DNA of 64,000 bases from Prodigiosinella confusarubida (lineage in GTDB: Bacteria > Pseudomonadota > Gammaproteobacteria > Enterobacterales > Enterobacteriaceae). Every line of letters starts with the position of its first letter. Positions within the stretch are counted from its first letter, which is position 1. This document shows, piece after piece, positions 56,986 through 64,000 of the stretch. The notes beneath the pieces were generated by a model. The model did no database searches. It was not told the origin of the DNA and was given only the letters and a program-made list of their open reading frames with translations. The translations under genes and the position numbers were made by a program. The stretch spans positions 2,418,001-2,482,000 of the forward strand of contig NZ_CP025085.1 in assembly GCF_002847015.1 (NCBI RefSeq). The letters run 5' to 3'.

Positions 56986-57849
56986 ATGAAACTGGCAAAT
57001 TACATTCATGCCGGGCGTAAAAGCTACGGTATTTATACCGATGCAGGAATTATTGACCTTGAAAGCCGCATAGGAAAGATATATCCCACACTGAAAGATT
57101 TTTTGGCTGCTAGTTTTATTAGCATTGCTCAGCAATATAGCCGGTCGCCTGTGGATTTAAGCGAAAACGACGTTCAGTTTTTGCCGGTCATTGATGAGCC
57201 CGGAAAAATTCTTTGCGTTGGCATGAACTATGCCGATAAGCGCAAAGAATTCGATCAGCATAATCCGGCACCTACGCTGTTTGTGCGTTTCCCTGATTCA
57301 CAAACCGGGCATAACACACCAGTGCTGAAGCCGTGTCTTTCCAGTGAGTTTGACTATGAAGGCGAACTGGCGGTCATTATTGGCAAGGGCGGCGAACATA
57401 TTCGTGCGGATGTCGCACTTTCTCATGTGGCTGGGTATAGCTGTTACATGGACGGTTCTGCGAGGGACTGGCAGCACAGCTGGTTTACCGCCGGTAAAAA
57501 CTGGCCCCAAACCGGGGCATTCGGGCCCTGCATAACCACCACGGATGAAATCCCCGATCCCCATCAGTTGGTTATTCGTACCTGGCTTAACGGAAGAATG
57601 GTTCAGGAAGATACGACGGCCAGTATGATCCATCGGGTAGCAAACCTTATCGAATACATCAGTACATTTACCTCTCTGAGCACTGGCGATGTCATCATCA
57701 CCGGATCGCCGGGCGGCGTGGGTAAAAAGCGCAATCCTCCGCTTTTCATGCATGCAGGAGATAGGATCGAAGTTGAAATTGAACGTATCGGACGTCTGAG
57801 CAACATCATTATGGATGCCCCGCAATATGAAATGGCGGAATCTCTGTAA
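56986..57849 (+). CDS. Fumarylacetoacetate hydrolase-family protein
   Basis: A 287-residue member of the FAH family with the metal-binding EGE motif FDYEGELAVIIGKG (about residues 120-133) and the family DGSARDWQ near 157. I use the ATG at 56986 (AAAGG upstream); the frame to 56872 runs back into the previous gene. Members hydrolyse acylpyruvates or decarboxylate or tautomerise oxaloacetate (FAHD1-type). Next to citrate lyase, which makes oxaloacetate, oxaloacetate decarboxylase or tautomerase is a reasonable guess. It is 15 bp before citC. Confidence 0.87.
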   Translation: MKLANYIHAGRKSYGIYTDAGIIDLESRIGKIYPTLKDFLAASFISIAQQYSRSPVDLSENDVQFLPVIDEPGKILCVGMNYADKRKEFDQHNPAPTLFVRFPDSQTGHNTPVLKPCLSSEFDYEGELAVIIGKGGEHIRADVALSHVAGYSCYMDGSARDWQHSWFTAGKNWPQTGAFGPCITTTDEIPDPHQLVIRTWLNGRMVQEDTTASMIHRVANLIEYISTFTSLSTGDVIITGSPGGVGKKRNPPLFMHAGDRIEVEIERIGRLSNIIMDAPQYEMAESL

Positions 57850-57864
57850 CCGGGGCGGTGTGGT

Positions 57865-58890
57865 ATGACAGAACTTACTCTCACTTTCAGCGTTACCGAC
57901 CTTCAACGCCACCCTCAACGCGTGGAGCCTGTTCGTCAGTTACTTGCTGATAGCGGACTGGATATGGACTGCGATATTCACTGGATGGTGGAAGCTCGCA
58001 GAGGGGGCGAATTGGTAGGCTGCGCGGGGCTTGTCGACAACGTTATCAAGTGTGTTGCGGTGAGCAAAAGTTTGCGCGGGGAGAATCTCAGCGCGCGTTT
58101 GCTTAGCGAAGTGCAGAATTTGGCGCTGTCCCACGGTCATTTCCATCTGTTTCTCTGTACCCGGCCCTGTAATCGTGAGCGCTTTCAGCACAGCGGGTTC
58201 TGTCCAGTGGCGCAAAGCGGCGAAAACGCCATTCTGATGGAAAACACGCCACGGGGGATCCAGCGTTACTGTCAGCGCCTGGCCGCATTCAGACAACCCG
58301 GTACGCACATCGGCGCGATTGTGATGAACGCCAACCCTTTTACCAAAGGGCATCGATATCTGGTGGAGCAGGCCGCCCGTAGCTGTGACTGGCTTCATAT
58401 TTTTGTGGTGCGCGAAGATGCCTCTTTTATTCCTTTCGCCGATCGTCTGGCGATGGTGCAGAGTGGCGTCTCGGGGCTATCGAATGTAACCGTGCACCCA
58501 GGTTCGGACTACGTGATTTCACGAGCCACCTTTCCTGCCTATTTTCTGAAGGATACCGGGAAAGTTCAGCGTGCATGGAGTGAGATTGATGTCCTGATTT
58601 TCCGCGATAATATCGCGCCGGCATTAGGCATCACCCACCGTTTTATAGGTTCCGAACCTTTCTGCAAGATAACCCGACAATACAACCAGACGCTGCACAG
58701 TCTCCTGCGTGGGCATATCACCATGGTGGAATTACCGCGCATTGAAGCGGACGGACAGGCTATATCTGCCTCAGAAGTCCGCCGCTTACTGAAGACAGAA
58801 CAATTTGCTCGTCTTCGGGACATCGTCCCGGAGACAACCTTTACACACCTTGTCGCTCGCTATGCGGCGGCGAAGATAGTAGTGGCTTAA
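57865..58890 (+). CDS. citC: [Citrate (pro-3S)-lyase] ligase CitC
   Basis: Acetylates the thiol of the CitD prosthetic group with acetate and ATP to activate citrate lyase. 341 residues (E. coli 352), with an N-terminal GNAT-like domain (about 1-130) and a C-terminal nucleotidyltransferase fold whose motif is NANPFTKGHRYL near residue 152. It lies 15 bp after the FAH gene and 15 bp before citD. Confidence 0.94.
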   Translation: MTELTLTFSVTDLQRHPQRVEPVRQLLADSGLDMDCDIHWMVEARRGGELVGCAGLVDNVIKCVAVSKSLRGENLSARLLSEVQNLALSHGHFHLFLCTRPCNRERFQHSGFCPVAQSGENAILMENTPRGIQRYCQRLAAFRQPGTHIGAIVMNANPFTKGHRYLVEQAARSCDWLHIFVVREDASFIPFADRLAMVQSGVSGLSNVTVHPGSDYVISRATFPAYFLKDTGKVQRAWSEIDVLIFRDNIAPALGITHRFIGSEPFCKITRQYNQTLHSLLRGHITMVELPRIEADGQAISASEVRRLLKTEQFARLRDIVPETTFTHLVARYAAAKIVVA

Positions 58891-58905
58891 TACCAGGACA
58901 GGAAT

Positions 58906-59199
58906 ATGAAGATTGTTAAGGAGGCGCTGGCAGGAACGATGGAGTCCAGCGACCTGATGGTCAAAATCGCTCCCGCAAACGGTGAGCTGGAAATCATTAT
59001 TAACAGCGAAGTGATCAAGCAATTTGGAGAACAGATCCGACAGGTTGTGACAGATACGCTACGCAAAATAGATGTTCGTGAAGGTCTGATCATGATTGAC
59101 GACAAAGGTGCGCTGGATTGTGTGATCCGCGCACGTTTACAGAGTGCCATTCTCCGCGCCGTTGATGTGCAGGATATCGACTGGGGAAAACTGAAATGA
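58906..59199 (+). CDS. citD: Citrate lyase acyl carrier protein CitD
   Basis: Gamma subunit of citrate lyase, 97 residues, which carries the phosphoribosyl-dephospho-CoA group. The attachment serine is Ser14 in GTMESSD. GGAG-like sequence precedes the ATG. Its end overlaps citE by 4 bp. Confidence 0.95.
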   Translation: MKIVKEALAGTMESSDLMVKIAPANGELEIIINSEVIKQFGEQIRQVVTDTLRKIDVREGLIMIDDKGALDCVIRARLQSAILRAVDVQDIDWGKLK

Positions 59200-60071
59200 A
59201 AAAACTCCGTCGCAGTATGTTGTTCCTGCCAGGCGCCAATGCCGCCATGCTTTCCACTGCATTTATTTATCACCCGGACTCTATCATGTTCGATCTTGAA
59301 GATGCCGTGTCGTTGCGTGAAAAGGACACCGCTCGTCTGCTGGTATTCCATGCGCTTCAACACCCGATGTATCAGGGGATTGAAACTGTGGTGCGCATCA
59401 ACCCGTTGAATACGCCTTTTGGTCTTCCTGATCTGGAAGCGGTGGTTCGCGCCGGTGTTGATGTGATTCGCCTGCCGAAAACTGACACACCTGAAGATAT
59501 TTACCAGCTGGAAGATCATCTGGAACGTATTGAGGCTGACTGTGGTCGTGAGCCGGGCTCAACCAAAGTGATGGCCGCCATTGAATCAGCGATTGGCGTT
59601 ATTAATGCGGTTGCGATTGCGCGTAGTTCAAAACGCTTGATTGGTATTGCTCTGGCGGCATTTGACTATGTGATGGACATGCAAACAGAGCGGGGTGACG
59701 GTACAGAACTGTTTTACGCACGTTGCGCGGTACTTCACGCCGCCCGGGCAGCCGGTATTGATGCATTTGATGTTGTCTGGTCTGACGTTAACGACGAGGC
59801 CAGCTTTCTTCGCGAAGTGGATCAGATCCGCAAGATGGGCTTTAACGGTAAGTCATTGATTAACCCACGGCAGATTGAGTTGCTGCATAACGCGTACGCT
59901 CCGACCCAGCAGGACGTGGATTATGCAGCTCAAGTCATTGAAGCTGCGCAAGAGGGCGCTCGCAATGGGCTGGGTGTCGTGTCGCTGAACGGAAAAATGG
60001 TCGATGCCCCGATAATTAACCACGCTCAAATGGTACTGGAGCGTGCAGCTGCTTCTGGCGTGCGCCGCTAA
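59196..60071 (+). CDS. citE: Citrate lyase beta subunit CitE
   Basis: Cleaves citryl-CitD to oxaloacetate and acetyl-CitD; HpcH/HpaI-like TIM barrel with Mg. 291 residues. The [13 protein letters not shown] segment (about 34-46) holds the metal ligands. Overlaps citD by 4 bp. Confidence 0.95.
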   Translation: MKKLRRSMLFLPGANAAMLSTAFIYHPDSIMFDLEDAVSLREKDTARLLVFHALQHPMYQGIETVVRINPLNTPFGLPDLEAVVRAGVDVIRLPKTDTPEDIYQLEDHLERIEADCGREPGSTKVMAAIESAIGVINAVAIARSSKRLIGIALAAFDYVMDMQTERGDGTELFYARCAVLHAARAAGIDAFDVVWSDVNDEASFLREVDQIRKMGFNGKSLINPRQIELLHNAYAPTQQDVDYAAQVIEAAQEGARNGLGVVSLNGKMVDAPIINHAQMVLERAAASGVRR

Positions 60072-60081
60072 GGACAACATC

Positions 60082-61605
60082 ATGAATCAAACAGAACATC
60101 TTCATAAACAGTTTCCTCACCTGAATCTGAAGCCTTTCGAACATGCGCACACGGCAACCCCGTGGCTGGATAACATCGACAGTAAGCATCAACGCAAGCT
60201 GTGCGGTTCTCTGGTTGAAGCGATTGAACGCAGTGGATTGCGTGATGGAATGACTATCTCTTTTCATCATGCCTTTCGTGAAGGGGATCGGGTGATTAAT
60301 CGGGTCGTGTCACAACTGGCTGCGATGGGTTTCAAAAATCTGACTCTGGCGTCCAGTTCGCTGATGACCTGTAATGACGAACTCATTGAGCATATTAGCA
60401 ACAACGTGATCTCCCGTATATTTACCTCAGGGATGCGCGGCAAATTGGCGGAAGCTATTTCTCATGGCCTGATGGCTGAACCAGTGCAAATTCATTCCCA
60501 CGGCGGTCGCGTTAAATTGCTGCAAGATGGGGAATTAAAGATTGATGTCGCCTTCCTGGGCGTACCGTGCAGCGATGAGTTTGGCAATGCCAATGGCACA
60601 GGAGGCCTGGCACGTTGCGGTTCGCTTGGCTATGCAATGGTGGATGCGCAGTTTGCGCACAAAGTGGTGCTGCTGACCGAAACGCTGGTGCCATTTCCGA
60701 ATATGCCCGCCAGTCTGGGACAGGACCAGGTGGATTATATCGTGCAGGTGGATAGCGTTGGTGACCCTGACAAAATCAGTACCGGCGCCGCCCGTGTCAC
60801 CAGTAACCCGCGTGAACTGATGATCGCCCGCCAGGCAGCAGAGGTCATTGAGCATTCCGGCTACTTCAAGAATGGTTTCTCGATGCAAACTGGATCTGGT
60901 GCTGCCGCAACGGCCTGCACTCGCTTCATGGAAGAGAAAATGGAGCGTAATGGTGTACAGGCGCGCTTTGCGCTTGGCGGTATCACCGGCAGCCTGGTCG
61001 ATCTTCATGAGAAAGGGTTGATAGAAAAACTGCTCGATACCCAGTGCTTTGATAGCCAGGCCGCCGCCTCACTGGTGCGCAACCCTAATCATATTGAAAT
61101 TTCAACCAATGTGTATGCCAATCCGGGTAGCAAGGCTGCCTGCTGTGATCAGCTGGATGTGGTTATCCTCAGTGCTCTGGAAATTGATGTCGACTTTAAT
61201 GTCAATGTGATCACGGGATCGGACGGCGTGATGCGCGGTGCTTCCGGGGGGCATTGTGACGTCGCCGCCGCGGCTAACCTGACTATAGTGGTCGCCCCGT
61301 TGCTGCGTAGCCGTATTCCTACCGTAGTGAAACGTGTTACCACACGTTTAACGCCTGGGGAAAGCATTGATGTGCTGGTCACCGATCATGGTATAGCGGT
61401 AAATCCTGCCCGCCCGGAGATTCGTGAGCGTCTGGAAAAAGCGGGGCTGAAGGTGGTGACGATTGAGGCGTTATACCAGCGCGCTATCTCTCTGACTGGC
61501 GTGCCAGAACCGATTGCGTTCACCGATAAAATTGTCGGGGTTATCCGTTACCGTGACGGCAGCGTGATTGATGTCGTCTACCAGGTTAAGGAAGCAGAAG
61601 CATGA
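60082..61605 (+). CDS. citF: Citrate lyase alpha subunit CitF
   Basis: Citrate:acetyl-ACP transferase that swaps acetate for citrate on the CitD prosthetic group; CoA-transferase fold. 507 residues from the ATG at 60082 (AAGGAC upstream); the frame opens upstream to 60043 inside citE. The conserved FALGGITGSLVDLHEKG lies near residue 297. Overlaps citX by 4 bp. Confidence 0.95.
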   Translation: MNQTEHLHKQFPHLNLKPFEHAHTATPWLDNIDSKHQRKLCGSLVEAIERSGLRDGMTISFHHAFREGDRVINRVVSQLAAMGFKNLTLASSSLMTCNDELIEHISNNVISRIFTSGMRGKLAEAISHGLMAEPVQIHSHGGRVKLLQDGELKIDVAFLGVPCSDEFGNANGTGGLARCGSLGYAMVDAQFAHKVVLLTETLVPFPNMPASLGQDQVDYIVQVDSVGDPDKISTGAARVTSNPRELMIARQAAEVIEHSGYFKNGFSMQTGSGAAATACTRFMEEKMERNGVQARFALGGITGSLVDLHEKGLIEKLLDTQCFDSQAAASLVRNPNHIEISTNVYANPGSKAACCDQLDVVILSALEIDVDFNVNVITGSDGVMRGASGGHCDVAAAANLTIVVAPLLRSRIPTVVKRVTTRLTPGESIDVLVTDHGIAVNPARPEIRERLEKAGLKVVTIEALYQRAISLTGVPEPIAFTDKIVGVIRYRDGSVIDVVYQVKEAEA

Positions 61606-62141
61606 CTATCTCGACGTCTGTGAAAACAGGTGTCAGCCTGGATGCGCTGCTCAGCGCGAGAGACAATCGTGCCGCGCGACAGACGGGCTGGCTGACCCAC
61701 TACCGTAAAACAGTGATTTCGCTGACCCTGGTCACGCCAGGGGCGGTGAAGGACAGCATCCGTTATCGCAATACGATGGGGGTGGCGCTGCAGGCCTGCG
61801 ATCAACTGCTGTGGCAGCAACGCTGGCGCGTCCTGGATCGCCAGGTGCTGTGGCTACCCACCGGGCCAGAAGCGATGTGGTGCGTGGACCATGCTGCCAG
61901 CGAAGTGAAAGCGCTCAGTGCTCAGCTTGAACAAACGCATCCGCTGGGGCGGCTGTGGGATATTGATGTGATTTGCCCGCAGCAGGGACTGATCGGCCGT
62001 AAAGCCTTGGGAGGCACGATGCGCCGATGTCTGCTGTGTGATGAACCTGCTCATGTCTGCGCCCGCTCTCGCCGGCATTCTCCAGCGCAAGTGATCGCGT
62101 GTGTGGAGGCTATGATTGATGACTGGTTTGCCCGTGACTAA
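61602..62141 (+). CDS. citX: Holo-citrate lyase synthase CitX
   Basis: Transfers the phosphoribosyl-dephospho-CoA group to apo-CitD. 179 residues, the usual size, with DIDVICPQQGLIGRKALG near residues 123-140 and the RRCLLCDEPAHVCARSRRH segment. Overlaps citF by 4 bp and citG by 23 bp. Confidence 0.94.
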   Translation: MTISTSVKTGVSLDALLSARDNRAARQTGWLTHYRKTVISLTLVTPGAVKDSIRYRNTMGVALQACDQLLWQQRWRVLDRQVLWLPTGPEAMWCVDHAASEVKALSAQLEQTHPLGRLWDIDVICPQQGLIGRKALGGTMRRCLLCDEPAHVCARSRRHSPAQVIACVEAMIDDWFARD

Positions 62142-62958
62142 ACGGATTTTCCCTGATGTTTCAGTCCTGGCTGAAGAGGCGCTGCTTCGGGAACTGGAGC
62201 TAACGCCGAAGCCCGGGTTGGTCGACAGGGATAACAACGGTTCACATCGGGATATGGATCACCGCTTGTTCCAGAAGAGTATCGACGCGATTTCGCCCTG
62301 GTTTCAGATTTTTACCGAACAGGGAGAGCTCTATGCACATTTGCCTGTGGATCAACAATTGCAACTGCTGCGTCCTTTAGGCATGGACTGCGAGCAGGCC
62401 ATGTTTGCCGCGACGGGGGGAGTCAATACCCATAAAGGCGGCGTTTTCTCTCTCGGATTGCTCTGCTTTGCTGCGGGACGTTTGCAGACACAAGGGCAAT
62501 GGCTTAGCTGTGAGCGGCTGTGCGATGAAGTCAGCAAAATGCGCCAGGGCCTGGTAGCTCGCGAGCTGGTGGGCCGTAATGAAAGTGACATGGCAACAGC
62601 AGGTGAAAGACTGTTTCGCCGCTATGGGCTGCGTGGCGCAAGAGGTGAGGCCGAAAGCGGTTTTGCCACTGTCCGTCATCATGTGTTGCCGTTCTGGAAT
62701 CAGGAAACAGAAATGCGACAACTTCACAGCGCGCTGCTCAGACTGATGGCCGTCAACCTTGACAGTAATCTGGTGTCGCGTGGCGGACCTGATGGGCTGG
62801 CATTTGTGCAGAACTATGCCGCTGAACTGTTAAAAAATGGCTGGGCGCACCGCGATCTCTGTGCAATGGATAAGATCCTCATCTCCCGCAATCTTAGCCC
62901 GGGCGGGAGTGCGGATCTACTCTCTGTTTCCTGGGTGCTGGCGTCAATTCAGGCGTAG
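62119..62958 (+). CDS. citG: Triphosphoribosyl-dephospho-CoA synthase CitG
   Basis: Makes the prosthetic-group precursor from dephospho-CoA and ATP. 279 residues with the signature LTPKPGLVDRDNNGSHRDM near residue 28, GVNTHKGGVFSLGLL near 97 and NLSPGGSADLL at the C-terminus. A GGAGG nine bases before the ATG at 62119 supports this start over a TTG one codon earlier. Confidence 0.94.
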   Translation: MTGLPVTKRIFPDVSVLAEEALLRELELTPKPGLVDRDNNGSHRDMDHRLFQKSIDAISPWFQIFTEQGELYAHLPVDQQLQLLRPLGMDCEQAMFAATGGVNTHKGGVFSLGLLCFAAGRLQTQGQWLSCERLCDEVSKMRQGLVARELVGRNESDMATAGERLFRRYGLRGARGEAESGFATVRHHVLPFWNQETEMRQLHSALLRLMAVNLDSNLVSRGGPDGLAFVQNYAAELLKNGWAHRDLCAMDKILISRNLSPGGSADLLSVSWVLASIQA

Positions 62959-63002
62959 CGATTCGGGGTACCTCCCTCGCATTATTCATAAGGAATTTAA
63001 TT

Positions 63003-64000
63003 GTGTTAAATGATTATTGTCAGGCGCAGGCCGGGCGTGCGGCTCAACATATTCCTCCTCTGCCGCTGAATCAACACCAGATGAGCTCACTAACTGAGCT
63101 TCTGAAAAATCCCCCGGTGGGCGAAGAGACTTTTTTATTACATTTGCTCGTGCACTGTGTGCCGCCGGGCGTTGATGACGCCGCTCGTGTTAAAGCCGAA
63201 TTTCTGGCTGCAATCACGAAAGGCGAAGCAATTTCTCCATTGGTATCACCGCAAAAAGCGGTCGAACTGCTGGGAACGATGCAGGGAGGTTACAACATTG
63301 AGCCGCTGATTGCGGCATTGGACGCGCCGCAACTGGCACCGATCGCCGCCAGGGCGTTATCACAGACACTGCTGATGTTTGATAGTTTCTATAATGTTGA
63401 AGAGAAAGCAAAAGCGGGAAATGTCTTTGCCCAGCAGGTGCTACAGGCGTGGGCCGATGCACAATGGTTCCTCTGCCGACCGTCTATCCCCGAAAAAATC
63501 ACCGTAACGGTCTTTAAAGTTACTGGTGAAACTAACACCGACGATCTCTCTCCGGCCCCGGATGCCTGGTCACGGCCCGATATTCCGCTTCATGCGCAGG
63601 CTATGCTGAAAAATGTACGCGAAGGCATTGTGCCGGATGAACCTGGGGTAGTGGGGCCCGTTGCGCAGATAGCGGCGTTAAAGAGTAAGGGATTCCCTCT
63701 GGTCTATGTGGGCGATGTGGTGGGTACCGGTTCTTCGCGCAAGTCTGCCGCTAACTCTGTGCTCTGGCATATGGGTAATGACATCCCGTTTGTACCCAAC
63801 AAGCGGGCGGGTGGCGTGGTGCTGGCCGGGAAAATTGCGCCAATCTTTTTTAATACCATGGAAGATGCGGGGGCATTACCAATAGAAGTGGATGTGACTC
63901 GCCTGAATATGGGCGAGGTAATCGATATCTATCCGTATCAGGGGGAGATTCGCCAGCATCAAAGTGGTGAGTTAATCGCCACGTTTACGCTTAAAACGGA
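63003..64000 (+). CDS. AcnB-like aconitate hydratase (partial, runs off right edge)
   Basis: The N-terminal 332 residues of an aconitase B-type protein. From a GTG at 63003, with AAGGA eight bases before, it reads VLNDYCQAQAGRAAQH and then LLGTMQGGYNIEPL (near residue 90). A HEAT-like domain is followed by the swivel domain with TGETNTDDLSPAPDAWSRPD (about 178-197) and GTGSSRKSAANSVLW near residue 240. It is highly similar to E. coli AcnB through the visible part, and the catalytic and cluster-binding regions lie beyond the edge. It is 44 bp after citG, so it belongs to the operon; a housekeeping acnB is expected elsewhere. It would interconvert cis-aconitate, citrate and isocitrate. Confidence 0.93.
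   Translation, partial: MLNDYCQAQAGRAAQHIPPLPLNQHQMSSLTELLKNPPVGEETFLLHLLVHCVPPGVDDAARVKAEFLAAITKGEAISPLVSPQKAVELLGTMQGGYNIEPLIAALDAPQLAPIAARALSQTLLMFDSFYNVEEKAKAGNVFAQQVLQAWADAQWFLCRPSIPEKITVTVFKVTGETNTDDLSPAPDAWSRPDIPLHAQAMLKNVREGIVPDEPGVVGPVAQIAALKSKGFPLVYVGDVVGTGSSRKSAANSVLWHMGNDIPFVPNKRAGGVVLAGKIAPIFFNTMEDAGALPIEVDVTRLNMGEVIDIYPYQGEIRQHQSGELIATFTLKT

Noticed and set aside
1..64000. CRISPR arrays, rRNA genes or prophage genes
   Set aside because: No regularly spaced repeats, no rRNA sequence and no phage structural or integrase genes were seen in the window.

Overview
The window is enterobacterial chromosome, most likely from a plant-associated member of the Pectobacteriaceae (Dickeya or a close relative). 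Most reading frames look like Escherichia coli genes and often keep the E. coli order (ydiM-ydiN-ydiB-aroD-ydiF-ydiO-ydiP-ydiQRST-fadK; asn tRNA-mtfA-ser tRNA; moeA-moeB; yohJ-yohK-cdd; bioA/bioBFCD). The window also carries three good 127-bp ERIC elements plus a decayed one, and a secreted family 3 glycosidase resembling BgxA of Erwinia (Dickeya) chrysanthemi. The assignment rests on gene content and recalled homologues, not on a database search.

Layout. 0.7-6.7 kb: two MFS carriers (YdiM, YdiN), a LysR regulator, quinate/shikimate dehydrogenase YdiB and dehydroquinase AroD, which together suggest uptake and use of quinate or shikimate. 7.1-17.3 kb: an anaerobic-type acyl-CoA module, with CoA-transferase YdiF, acyl-CoA dehydrogenase YdiO, AraC regulator YdiP, the electron-transfer chain YdiQRST and acyl-CoA synthetase FadK. 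17.5-23.5 kb: an accessory extension of that theme, with a PobR/HpaA-like AraC regulator, an ACS-family carrier, two more acyl-CoA dehydrogenases (one a YdiO paralogue) and a desulfoferrodoxin-type superoxide reductase with a cysteine-rich insertion. 23.8-31.5 kb: a LysR regulator and a Ugp-like ABC importer combined with a PHP metallohydrolase and a HAD phosphatase, probably for uptake and cleavage of a phosphorylated organic compound. 31.8-47 kb: mostly ancestral backbone (tRNA-Asn, mtfA, tRNA-Ser, a diguanylate cyclase, a flavodoxin-family protein, a nitroreductase, a thioesterase, moeBA, a gsiD remnant, maeA, cdd, yohKJ, bgxA). 47-52 kb: the biotin cluster with its BirA operator.

52-64 kb is the most interesting part. 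After bioD come an inverted pair of DnaA boxes and a decayed IS3-family element. A LysR gene is then divergent from a tightly packed operon of at least 9.4 kb: a YbhH/GalD/PrpF-type isomerase, an MFS carrier, a fumarylacetoacetate-hydrolase-family protein, citCDEFXG (citrate lyase with its activation enzymes) and an AcnB-like aconitase that runs off the right edge. The usual partners of citrate fermentation (CitAB, CitT, Oad) do not appear in the visible part. The combination suggests a complete route for an aconitate isomer, such as plant trans-aconitate: import, isomerisation to cis-aconitate, hydration to citrate, cleavage to acetate and oxaloacetate, and possibly decarboxylation by the FAH-family protein. 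This is an inference from gene content and is offered as the leading candidate for an undescribed system.
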